From Skeletonema tropicum (lineage: Eukaryota > Bacillariophyta > Thalassiosirophyceae > Thalassiosirales > Thalassiosiraceae): 64,000 bases of DNA. Below, piece by piece: positions 33,712 to 45,000 of the stretch; the first letter of the stretch is position 1, and each line of letters begins with the position of its first letter. Both the position numbers and the translations under genes were made by a program. A model generated the notes under the pieces. The model did not search any database. It saw nothing but the letters and a program-made list of their open reading frames with translations, and was not told the origin of the DNA. The stretch is from NCBI GenBank assembly GCA_037178625.1, contig CM074130.1:1054001-1118000 (forward strand). The letters run 5' to 3'.

Positions 33712-33778
33712 TATAATATATGTGAATTTGTTCGTTCCGTTTGATATAATATTGATCGATATTGACTTTCATTCCAAT

Positions 33779-33882
33779 CTTTTCCTGCATTATGCGTGTG
33801 GGTATTTCAGTAGGGTTATTGGTGGGAGCCCTTTTCCTGCATTATGTTGTGTGGGTTTTTCAGTAGGGTTCGTGGTGGGTTG
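33779..33882. repeat. Tandem duplication of a 52-bp unit
   Basis: TTTTCCTGCATTATG, a GTGTGGG segment, TTCAGTAGGGTT and GGTGGG occur twice in a row with small differences. Confidence 0.8.
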
Positions 33883-34207
33883 GGCTCCCTCCTGGTTTTG
33901 TCTCCCCTTTTTGAAGATGTCTGTACTTCACCCGTCAAGGTCCCTTTTGTCCCCTTATTCTCATGAAACAATACACTTATTCGATCAAGCCAAACGAAAG
34001 GATGCAAAAAGAATCGCTGTAACATTTGTGTGACGATTCGAACTTACTTCAGGGGTAACAAAATGTAACAAAGACTAACCCTAACAAAATTCCTTCCCGC
34101 AATAATTAAGGATTTCTACACTTAAGGATTTCGCGCAATTTTACCCAGATCATGCGGTTCGACAGATAGATTTCGATTTCAGCGCTTCATGGGTCCCTCC
34201 CCACTCC

Positions 34208-34262
34208 GCGAATATTGAGATGCCTTTGCAATGCATTTTGGGAATGGTGTGGCATTCTAACT
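34208..34262. repeat. Short direct repeat, copy 1
   Basis: GAGATGCCTTTGCAATGCAT through GGTGTGGCATTCTAAC recurs at about 34638-34682. The second copy contains the target site of the LINE-like insertion. Confidence 0.75.
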
Positions 34263-34530
34263 AGGGTGCACCGTGTGCGTGCGAGTAATAGAGAAGAGAT
34301 GAAGCAGTACATGACGGAGAAAGATGAGTGGCAACCTCAGGAAGCCACACTGGTATCTTTGATTTGATTTTGGAACGCCGACCCCATGCCTGCAAGAGGC
34401 AGGCGATGGGGTCGGCGGCAGGCGGCAGACTGGCCTTTGTTCTCGCAGGCAAGATTGGAACCTGTAAAATCCATTCGCTTTTCTTTCGCATTGCTAGCCA
34501 TTTCATTGCTCAAGCAGGCAGCATTGCTTC
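34260..34530. repeat. Hairpin-bearing direct repeat, copy 2
   Basis: Second copy of 31640-31915, diverged but in the same order, including the stem-loop at 34377-34416. Confidence 0.75.
34377..34416. other. Stem-loop, copy 2
   Basis: GCCGACCCCATGCCTGC pairs with GGCAGGCGATGGGGTCGGC around an AAGA loop. The T-A pair of copy 1 is a C-G pair here. Confidence 0.8.
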
Positions 34531-34689
34531 ATTCGATCAATCTAGTTGATATTGATTGCAACGAAGTACGAAAGAATCGATAGTGGAACTAATGAACGAA
34601 TCACTGTAACATTCGTAACGATTCAACCTTGACAATTGGGATGCCTTTGCGATGCATTCTGGGGACGGTGTGGCATTCTAACGAGAAAG

Positions 34690-35811
34690 CTTAAAGCTTT
34701 GTTAGAAAATTACTCTCTATACTCTAGACAAGTACACATCACTTTTGTGTTTCTTAGGCTCCTGGAAACCGCAATGGTAGTCATACCATCATCCAAGAAG
34801 CCTCAGTGAGGCTTCCTGGGGAATTTGGTCATTTTTGACACAACTCACTCAATCATATTATGATCGTCGTCGTCTACGTCGAAAACGAATACTACCTTCT
34901 GAGTCCCTGCGAGGTGGAAAGTATGACGTGATATAGTGTCGAGATCGAAGCACTGGAGCTGGAGAAGATTCCTCACGACTGCTATCGGGCTCTTCTCGAG
35001 AGGAGGAGCCATTTCCATCTTCCTCATCATCATTGCCGTTATCATCCGATCCAACATCGACAGCTGCTTCGTCTGCATTGACGGAAGAGGCCTCTGAAGT
35101 AGAAGTATTCGACCGCCGTCTGATTCGCAAGTTGGGGAGCCGGGTCGGCACAGCACGATGTACCCTACGAGCGATAATAGCTGATTCCATACCCGCGATC
35201 CATCTTTCCTGATCTATAGTTGGTCCGTCAGCTAATTGGGCAAAATCGATGTGCAAAAGACACCTGTCCTCAGGCAGGAGATCATCTTCCTCGGTGTTGA
35301 GGAGTTGGGTGACTTTATGAAGAATTTGTTTATGTTGAGGAAGGGATCTACCATCTGTTTTGTAATGCACTGTACAATTGCGATATAGCCATTGTTGATG
35401 TGTCAGAAGGAGAAGCTGTCGCATGAGTCCACTGGCCCAAGTCGAAGGTTGAACGAAAGTATGAATTGTGGATAGATACTGTGCTTGTAGATGAACCAGA
35501 CGCCTACTGATGCGACCTTCCACGAAATTATCCCATCCAAGTGTGTCGTGTATTTCTGCAAATTCAATATGTTCAGGGTGTCCATCGATAACATCGTACA
35601 TGTCCAATTCACCGTGTCCAAGGAGATACTCTTCAATAAAATGTTGTAAGTAAGGATCCGTATCGTTGTCTTCCATCCAGTCACTGAGGTCCTCCACTGC
35701 TGTTCGAAGGCTCGCTAGACGACCCGGATCACTACATCTGGTAATGTGTGAGGTACTTTCATTGGGACGTCCGCAGCTGGGGCAGATATTCTGAACAGAG
35801 CCATCCATCCT
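34690..35811 (-). mobile_element. 5'-truncated LINE-like retroelement with 23-bp target duplication
   Basis: GGTGTGGCATTCTAACGAGA plus AAG (23 bp) occurs exactly at 34667-34689 and 35812-35834, directly bounding a 1,122-bp insert. The insert carries the end of a minus-strand protein frame that begins abruptly at the boundary, as expected for 5' truncation by target-primed reverse transcription. A duplication this long is typical of non-LTR elements and not of DNA transposons. No poly-A tail is visible at the 3' end (minus direction), which ends near TAACAAAGCTTTAAG. Confidence 0.8.
34858..35811 (-). pseudogene. C-terminal fragment of a LINE-type protein (zinc knuckle and alpha-helical tail)
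   Basis: The frame is open upstream to 35931, but the portion right of 35811 is flanking DNA. The element part starts DGSVQNICPSCGRPNESTSH, giving a Cx2Cx8Hx3C knuckle like those after the reverse transcriptase of LINE proteins. About 200 residues with QWLYRNCTVHYKTDG follow, then a Ser/Asp/Glu-rich and finally Arg-rich C-terminus. No reverse transcriptase or endonuclease remains. Confidence 0.65.
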
Positions 35812-36089
35812 GGTGTGGCATTCTAACGAGAAAGAGGATGAGCCTTGCTCTTGCAATCCAAGACAGCAGCTTGACGTTGAGAGCATAAGGTGGAAAAAAC
35901 GCATCACGCCCGGTGCAAGTATTGTGATCAAGAATGCTCTTCCTTTCCTTGAAATGTGATGAAATGGAATAACAGCGGTCGCTGTGGTGGATCTATTTAT
36001 CCGTTAATGTGGTGTTTATGTATAACCCACGCACTAGCGTCGCATATTTTAGTCAATAAAAACCTGAATAGACTTAATCGCTCCTATTA

Positions 36090-36299
36090 ATGATGATAAC
36101 AAGATTATTGACTATTTTGGCTTTGTCGGCGCTTGTACACAGCGTGCGGGTATACGGTGTTGATTTCCCGCTCGATGATTGGATGTAAGGTGGGCTAATC
36201 CGTCGAGCCATGAAAGAACTCGAGTTGTTTCAATCAGAAGAGAAGAATGCAACGGAGGCTAAGTCATTGAAGGAGGTTGTATCTGAGGTGTTTGACTGA
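36090..36299 (+). pseudogene. Short secreted-type peptide gene with in-frame TAA
   Basis: MMITRLLTILALSALVHSV is a good signal peptide. The frame continues to DFPLDDWM, meets TAA, then stays open as GGLIRRAMKELELFQSEEKN to TGA at 36297-36299. About 69 residues would result without the stop. GTAAGG at the stop could be an intron donor, but no matching acceptor keeps the frame nearby. The family was not recognised. Confidence 0.4.
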
Positions 36300-36940
36300 A
36301 AAGATGATACTTTAAGATTTCCGTTTATTCTTATTTCATCTTTTCAGCTTTCCAAGAACAAGAGCGGAGACGGATATGCTCATGATGTATCTGAGAAACG
36401 GCAAATCTATAACTTTGACTACTTCTTCCCTGCGTTGCTGCCTCTTGCCGTAAGAGCTTCTTTTGCAAGGCTTTCTTGCCTTCCCTGCCCCTTTCCTTCC
36501 CAACATGACTGGGACTGGTACCACCGCTCGACTTTTTTATATTGTGCAGCCTTTGATAACAGTGCCTTGTGGATCGATTCGAAACTCTTTCTCCTTGAAT
36601 AAGACAGTTCTCTTGCCATCAGATAATGCGATCATGTCATACCCACGGTCACTGCTACATTCTTTGTTGGCCCTTCGCATCTTCAGAATTCAGAACAGCC
36701 GCAACAGATTTGCTACGCTCGGCCTTGAGAACCGTAATACGTCTCCCCCAAGACCACACCCGCAGCTTGTAGCACTGAGCTTCCCAAGGTTCAAGGTTTG
36801 TGCAGTACGGCTTTTGGTAGCTTGGATATTGTAGCTCGGGACACCACTTCTTCGTATTCGTCACCATCCGCGAAGCGTGTTAAAGTTCCGTTCCATTCCA
36901 TTGATATAATATGCCCGATCGACCTGCATTCTAAAAAAAC
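36300..36940. other. No gene recognised
   Basis: Overlapping ORFs on both strands (36463-36834 plus, 36419-36619 and 36655-36867 minus) have no recognisable domain. The minus-strand ones have a somewhat more protein-like composition. Confidence 0.35.
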
Positions 36941-37074
36941 TTCAAGAAAGTTTCGGTCATCTTTCGGTCATCTTTCGGTCATCTTTCGGTCATCTTTCGG
37001 ATTCTGAAAGATGACCGAAAGATGACCGAAAGATGACCGAAAGATGACTGAAAGATGACTGAAACTTTCTTGAA
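36941..37074. repeat. Large hairpin built from an 11-bp tandem unit
   Basis: TTCAAGAAAG, then five units of TTTCGGTCATC ending TTTCGGATTC, followed at once by inverted units (GATGACCGAAA and variants GATGACTGAAA) and CTTTCTTGAA. The arms of ~60 bp are almost perfectly complementary with a loop of only a few bases. It could be a foldback element or a satellite seed. Confidence 0.9.
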
Positions 37075-37437
37075 CTTTCAAATTTCAAATCTAATTCTTC
37101 CTCCCTTCTTCGAGAGAAGCTTTTAGCAGAGCTAGCGTGTTGCTTAAATATAAAGTGTTTAGTTTAGGATGGTAGTCAGGAGCTGTTTACTGGGCAAGCT
37201 GGATCTGTTGCTTGCTTGTTGCTTGTTGCTTACACTTATTCACCAGCGGCTTTTTCGAACAGCAAACCGCTATCATTGGAACACTCTGCTTATCACCCGA
37301 TTGCACTGCTTGTAGCCCTCTCTATTAGAGCTCCAAAAGAGAGAGCGTTTCCCATCACCCAAAATACCACGAGAGCAATTATTGAAGTAGTTGCATAAGA
37401 GAAGCTCTAGCTGAAACAATTATTATCAAGCAAAAGT

Positions 37438-38837
37438 ATGACTACCACACCAAAGAACAACCCAAACACCAGCGACGAAGTGGCGACAAACCCTCCTCGA
37501 TTGGACCGCCAAAGCAGGGTAGAATATTAACCGACGAAGGCAAAGCCATCGACCACTATTGCAGTGAACGAGGATTTTCATTTGCACCAAATGAATTGCC
37601 ACATTATCACTTGGAGAGGGGAGATACCCATCAAGTGTCTTTCACCGCTGGGCTGCTGCTGCTGCTGCTGCTGCATCGTCGGATCAAGAAGAAGAAGAAG
37701 CAATACTATCATCATCATCGCCGATAGTCGGTGCTTGGAGTCGACCTCTCTTACAGGAAAATGGGAACAATCTACTGATAGGGAGGAAACAGTGTATAAT
37801 ATTCAAACTGGGTCATTGTTTATTGACTTGAGAATCCCAACGAGTAAACCTGTTTCACGATGGGAGAACTTACCGGGTCGGCGGTGGTGATGATGATGAT
37901 GATTCGTCTCGTCAGGCGCTTTGAATCGATGAGTGATGAGGATCTCAGATTGTATGCTCGGCAACATGTGTTTGCTGGCTATTCCGTAATTTCAAACGAG
38001 AGAAATAACAACAACAACAGCAACTCCAACAATAGGATGAGCAATAATTTACCACTATGTACTAGACATCATTGCATAGATTGGAATTATGTCAGTGGCA
38101 AACCTCGCCCTCGGCCTAACAAATGGTACATTGAGGGGAGAAAAAATAATAATACCAACAATAATGGAAATAATACTCCGCATTCCATACGTGGAAAGAA
38201 TGGAGTTATGCAACTGATGAGAATGGCCAGTGTTATTATTGGGAAAAATGGGAGAGAATTGCAGGAGATGAAGTTGGTCGAGGGTTGCGTTTGGCAATGA
38301 GAAAGAAGAAGAAGAAAAAACAGAAACAAAGAGGAGGGCCTATTAGTGATGATGGTGTCGTCAGTGAAGATGATGGTTCCAATAATAATGATGCAATTCT
38401 CGTGGCTGTGGGTGATCACTTTAATTATATTGTGGGAAGGCAGTTTCTTGACTCGCAGCAGCAGCAGCAGCAGCAGCACACACGGTATAGAGACGCTGGG
38501 AATACGGTAGAACTAGTCGATTTGGCTATTCAGCATGGAGACAGAGAAATTGCCATATCACATCTTAGCTTAGCCGGTGGTCATGGGACTATCTCTTCAG
38601 GGTGGAAGATTGATTGTGCTGTGCAACCGTGGCAGCATGGGAAGAATGTGTTCGATTGCTTGAGTGGTAATTGTTGTAACGAGGCAAGTGAAAGTTATCG
38701 GTAGTAGTGGCAGCAATACTGGTTGTATATCATGGGAAGTAGTGATAGGTAATGATTCTTGGGATGTTTACGAATGCTCGTTGTCTAAAGATGAATTGCA
38801 ACAACTCTTGTTGTCGCGGAAGATGAGTAGATTGTGA
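37438..38837 (+). pseudogene. Conserved-looking protein gene broken by several frame shifts
   Basis: Successive frames, each shifted by one or two bases, together form one plausible protein. They start at MTTTPKNNPNTSDEV and pass through ILTDEGKAIDHYCSERGFSF, EETVYNIQTGSLFIDLRIPT, DEDLRLYARQHVFAGYSVIS, CTRHHCIDWNYVSGKPRPRP, TWKEWSYATDENGQCYYWEK, VAVGDHFNYIVGRQ and ISSGWKIDCAVQPWQHGKNV to CISWEVVIGNDSWDVYECSL and a TGA at about 38837. At least five breaks are needed, some near CTG, GAT and CAG microsatellites. The long conserved-looking blocks suggest a soluble beta-rich protein of about 420 residues. I do not recognise the family. Confidence 0.55.
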
Positions 38838-39036
38838 CAACAACATGATGTTGTAGAAAGTGATCACTGTCTCAATGCTCGGGCGTTAAAAATTGATTAC
38901 ACATTGATCACCCAGTCTTACGAAACATGTAATCTTTACTAATTTACAAATCGATTTAATAACAAGTACAACACATAAATAATATATCGAGCCACATCTA
39001 TTTGCCACGACGCACTCTACTCACGACATCGCCTCA

Positions 39037-42000
39037 TCAAACATGGGAATGTGGATCGTAACGTTCGCTACTGTTCATAGTCATAGTCAATTGAGAACAC
39101 ATCAACGCCAAGCGATGCTCTATAACAGCAGGCGTTGGGAATTCTTGTGCTTGCATTTTAACCCAAGCTTCCAATTCCTCTTCCGAGGCCCGTTTCAGAA
39201 AGCTACTAGGGAGGGTTGGACTCTTTCCATTCAGCGCCTTTGACGAATGTTCCCCTCACATGATCTTCGACACATTGTTGCTGCAGACTAGGTAGCTCTG
39301 ACGTAACAGACTGCAAACCATGCACAGCTGCGTATACAAGAATTACCAGGTCGTGAATCCAGGGACACCACCACACCGGGACACCCATAGTCTGCTTTCG
39401 CATGGTCGGTCCTCGGAGAAAATCTTTCAAATCACCAAGTGGAACACCTCCACCAACAATGAATCTGATAGATTTCATCAACCTGACTCTACGGAGGATG
39501 GCGTAAGCATTAGACTACTGCTTGCTCGGAGTGGTCAGAGAGACGAACAAAAGGGTCGGGCAAAGGGCATAAATCTTCAACTGCTGGACGAGCAACGTAG
39601 ACGTCGCTTTTTCCTTGATCGGCAGCAAGTTTGGTCTGTTCACCAGCAAGATTCAAGCATAGTCCAAGACAATGTGGAAGCAGCACCGATCGCAGGTAGT
39701 CTTCCAAAAGTTCTACATTCTCTGGCCAATTAATCTCCTCCTTTTGATACTAGACATCCAAATGCATCCTTCATAGAGAAGAAATGATTTGGTTCCGTTA
39801 GTTGCCAAGAAAGAGAGCGCAGGGTTGCTCATGCATTCTTTCCATAAATCCATACCAACACTCGAGAACTTATCACCCGGACCAGAAGCGGGATATCCAC
39901 GCTGGAGCAAAGTCACACAGATTGAAGCACGAAGATCTGTATTTGCTTTGATAGGATTCAAGTCAGGCTTTTTCTTGATTGAAGCAGATTGAATCTTGAC
40001 CATCATGCCGATCCGCTTGGCTTACTTTCAACAGCGACTGAAGTCATATCCGCAGTCTCACTAGTTAGCACTGCTTCCAGCTGTGGCCAGATGTTGTTGT
40101 TGTTGTTGCGTCTGTTTGGCATCACTACCAGCACGTCCACGATCCAATTTTTCACCCCGAGCAAGGATGTCAATGACAGAGTCATCAGCTTGTAGTATCC
40201 CTCCAAGGGCGAACCTAGTTACAAGAAGTGGTACGTTTGGACCTCGTTGGTATCGCGACGAATCAGCCCCTACAGAAATGCTTGCAAGATCCGAAGATGC
40301 AGCACCAAGAAAGTAGTCCGATGAATGATCTTGAGGCCGTTTATCCGATCCAGAGAGACCACCTGCGAAAAGAACTTGGTTACTCCTTTCCGATGCACTA
40401 CGAATTGGCGTTTTCAACTGACGCATAACCAATCTGTTTCTGGAAATCACAGATTCAGTTGCCAGTTTCTTTCTTGCCCTCCTTAGATGATATCTCCACG
40501 TTGGAACTAACTTGCATCAAGATTTAGCCCCTCGCAAGATTCCATTTTCTCCACAATTTGCACGAGCAATCGATCAAGATATGTTGCATCGGGTAGGGGT
40601 AGAGAACAATTTGATGTCCCTTTTTTGCGTGATTTCGACGACACATTAAGTGTTTTGCGATATGAATCTAATGCGGCATCTTTGAGGCGAGGTAGGGAAA
40701 TGACGTCGTCGACGTCCATCTTCTGAGTCTCTAATTGGTATGCATCTTTCGCAACACTATCACCAGAATTCTTGTTAGCCGCAATCACAGCAGCAACTGC
40801 AGCAGTTGTTTGTTGCTGAAACTTGATCTTCATCGTTTCGAGGGCTTTGTCGAACACGCACTTTGCCGCATCCGCTGCATGTTCAAAACGACGGTAAGAT
40901 TCGGACTCGACTTTGTTATACTGGACGTAAGCTGTCATTCTGTTCAGAAAAGGAAGTTCTTCATCTTTCCTCATACCGTCGTAGTTGCCGAGGCCATGAA
41001 TGAAAGTGCCAACAACAAGGCCAATGTCACAAGACCAATCCCACCACTGTGCACATGAAACGACAGATTCGGAGCTCGACGAATATAATCGCGTACCAAG
41101 TGCATGCAAAAGCTCTTCGGTTGTAACATGGCGTGCTTTTAGGTCCAAATCCAGAGCAGAAATGTCTCGTGTGAGACACCCCCGTCTCCCCAACTCTTCT
41201 GGTCCAAGATCACCAATAATTCTATCGACAGCCACCTCGACAACGCTGTTTAATCTTGATAAAAATGATAAACGATGGAGCGAGCGAATCGCCGCCCCTT
41301 GCCTTAGTTCAGAGAGAAACATGGGCTTCAACGAGACACAGCGGCATACGAACGAAAGCTTCGTGGGCCTTTACTCGCATATGCATGCACAAAGCTGCGA
41401 GAACACTATCGCATATCCACTGAAAATCTTTTCCCTGACATACCCAAGGTTCAAGAATTTCACGAAGATTCTTCTTTCACCATATCATCCATTCCTTCGG
41501 CTGATACGTCGCTGCAGTCAATATTAGACAAAAGAGACATTGCAACTTGCAACCCCAGCTGATAAACATACGAACGAGTGAAAACCTCAATATCTTGGAG
41601 CGGAAGACTTGTGAAGTTAGAGTCATGACGGACCTTGCAGAAACGACCAAAGCCGAACCGCAAAATTGCGTTTATGGCCCGGTTCCGTTGAGACGTATCC
41701 CAAGCTTGCTTTACTCGCTCAAATACGGGATCTTCATGCTCTGCTCTCTTCAACATTCTTTTCCTATCAGTTTTTCGTTCGTTGTAGACAACTTTGACCT
41801 CTTTCACCTTTCCTGCTCTCAACCTTACTTTCTTGCTTGAGCTTGTCTTTGATGGCCGCCAATCTTTTCTCCTTGAGCTTCTTTTTGAGTTCAAGCGCTT
41901 CTTCTTTCTGCTTTATTTTCAACTCTTTCTCCTCTCGTTCCGCTTGCTTCCGAAGGAATTTCTCTAGTTTCGCTATCTCCTTTTCTTCTTCCTCTTCTGC

Positions 42001-45000
42001 TTTTTGCAGGGCAATCTCCTCTAGTCTCCTACGCTCAGCCTCAATGTCTTCTGCTTGCGGATCAAATGCCTGGCACTTGTTTTCTATTTCGCTTGCTGCC
42101 ATCGCCAATGATAAGAGCAAGTGTGGGATCCAACTCTTCTGGCGGAGCTTCTAAACCCACAGCTTTCGACCAGAACTCTGGGTCATCCAGGTCAACATCT
42201 TTTCCATCTCCATCACCGGAAGCAACAAAACTTGCCTTGCTAAAACTTCCTAGGCCACTTGCCAATGATGTCGATGCAGACTCTCCATATGTAACTTTTC
42301 GCGAGCTCTTTTCAAGCAACTGATCGATGTCAGTCTCCATAAATTGTTCAGCCTCTTTATCATCATCCTCATTGAATACGTCGTATGCACCCTTCTTCAG
42401 CAGAGAATCAATTTCCTTTGCCTGTTCTTCCTTTTCAGCCTTCGATTTTCTTTTGGTTGAACCTTCTTGCGAATCAGCATTCTGTCGCTGATGAGCCAAC
42501 ACTGCCCTATCAAGCCCTAACTTCAAACTTGCACTGTGAAACATGTGCATTTCGTAAGTCTTCGCTGTCAGCAGACGGTACACACGGACTGATCTTGTCT
42601 GTCCAATTCTATGCGCACGTGCCATAGCTTGTAAATCATTCTGTGGGTTCCAGTCAGAATCAAAAATGATCACAGTATCTGCAGCAGTTAAGTTCAGTCC
42701 AAGACCTCCCGCACGAGTAGATAGGAGCATCACAAACCTCTTGAAGGACTCACGCCGGAATCGATCCACAGCTGCGTTTCTTGCCGACGCGGAGGTAGAA
42801 CCATCCAGCCTTTCATAGCGATAATGATTCAGCTGCAGCAACTCCTGAAGCAGATCCAAAACGCGGACCATTTGGGAGAAAATGAGGACCTTATGCCCCC
42901 CGCTAAACAACTTTGGGAGGAGTTTCGAAAGGAGGACAAATTTACCAGATGATTTGACTAGCTGTTCTCCAGTGAGCTTTGCATAATCAACGGGAGGGGT
43001 GAAGTTTTTGTTCTTTTCCGAAAATATTTTCTTTTCACTTTCTGCTGCATCTTCTATGATTACGATCCTCTGCACCACGGATCAAAAAAGGGTGGTTGCA
43101 ACACTTCCGAAGCTCCATAACTACATTCATAAGGACTTGGGGCATTGCTCGGCTTGGCACCCTTGAATAAAAAGGCAGTGTTCCTATCATAAATAGCTTT
43201 GTAGAATTGTTTCTGAATCGGAGTGAGAGAAACTTCGAGGATCGTTTCCTCCTTCGGCGGAAGAGCTTTCTCAACATCTTCTTTCACACGTCGTAATAGA
43301 TAAGGCCTCAAAACTTTATGAAGATTTGCAACTTGTTCAGCATCTTGCAGTTGTCCAAATTTTCCAACAAATTCGTCCCTTGAAGCAAATTGTTCAGGCT
43401 CGCAAAAGTGGAGCAAGGCCCACAATTCTTCCGTATTATTCTGTAATGGCGTTCCTGTCAACAGTAAACAGAAATCTCGGGGCACAGAGACGAGGTCATC
43501 GAACAACCTTGACTTGATGTTCTTTAATCGATGCGCCTCATCAACAATTAATGCCTTCCACTGTATTTTTGAAAGGACGCTGACATCTTTAAGGACAACT
43601 TCGTAGGTAGTAATGAGAAGCTGGAACTTGGTAATGTGCTTTCGTTTCAGGTCTTTGGCAGTTTCCTTCGATTCGAATTGGTCAGTGTAATAGAATTCGT
43701 TCTTCACCAAGAAATCCCTAGCGTCTGCACTACCATGGTAGACAACAGTATTCATGTCTGGAGCCCATTCTTTAGCCTCTGACTCCCATTGACTGACTAG
43801 AGACAAAGGAGCCACAATCAAGAAAGGACCACGAACATGAGCTCGTGGTGTCCTTTGCACCTGTGTAAGAAACCCAATCGATTGAATGGTTTTGCCTATT
43901 CGGGAGAGGGGGGAGGAAAAATTTCAATGTGAGAGGTTAACGCAGAAAGGATGCAGCAATAAAGTATTTATACCAACGCACCAAGTCCCATTTCATCTGC
44001 CAAAATACATGATCGCTTATTGTACCAATTCCACGTCAACCAGTTGACTCCTTCTAATTGGTAGCCTCGAAGCTTGTATTCCACACCTGGATCTTTCTCA
44101 ATGTTGAGATCGACGTCTTCTTCACCATCCAACTTTGCGATGGGTCGTTCCACCGATGACACACCAAAGATTGGCGACTCGTTCATCTTCTTGAAATCCT
44201 TTGGATGCGGATGGGGAGCATTAGATATTTTATTGACTTTCGCAGGAGTAGGTGCCTTCTGACGTAGCCAAAAATCTTCAACTTCGTTGACGAAATCTCT
44301 CTTGATGTCAGCCCAATATTCCCAAGTGATCTCTGTCAGTTGAAGACCTTTCCATCTCACAATGTAACGAACATTATCTTCAGGGTCCCATTCTTTCTTC
44401 TCATCTTTGCCAGCTTCCTCTGAGGATTCATCCATTTTCTCGACATGGACTGGAGCCTCACCCTTTAACCATCGTTCCTCTTCCTCATCTTCTTCCTCCC
44501 GCTTCTTTAGTGCTTGACGCTCATCACGAAGATTGATTGCCCGCTGTCGAGCAAGAACATTCATGTCCAACTCACTTTCATCGCATCCAAGAATTCTTTC
44601 GACCTCAAGATGAAGAGGCGAGAAATAGTCTTCTTGATCTTGTTCATATTCGTCATCATCCGAGTGATTTACCTGAGACTTTTTTTCATTAGCACCACTT
44701 TTACCTCTCGTTGGCGACTGTAAGTGATGAGAATGATGATGCCCAGGCATTCGCTGCAGCCTTTCGCTCATCCTCTATAACTTTCTTCCAATTCTGACCC
44801 TAAAGCTATTGCCTGATTTTGAACGTATCGACTAATCTTTCCTCTTGCAGCACCTGCTTGAGATGAGTGATCATATTTTTCAAGGTCTCGCTTTCTCTCC
44901 CAAGAGCAATGCAAGTATGACCTCCCACGCCATTTGACTAGAAACACTTCTTCACGTGCTGCACTTGATTTGACGGCTTTGAAGGATGGTGACGGCAGTC

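Noticed and set aside
33600..36300. In-frame stops (TGA at 33613, TAA near 36188; also TAG at 13095 and ~30860) as programmed recoding
   Set aside because: All three stop types occur, in unrelated genes, with no shared context. Ordinary mutation or sequence error is simpler.
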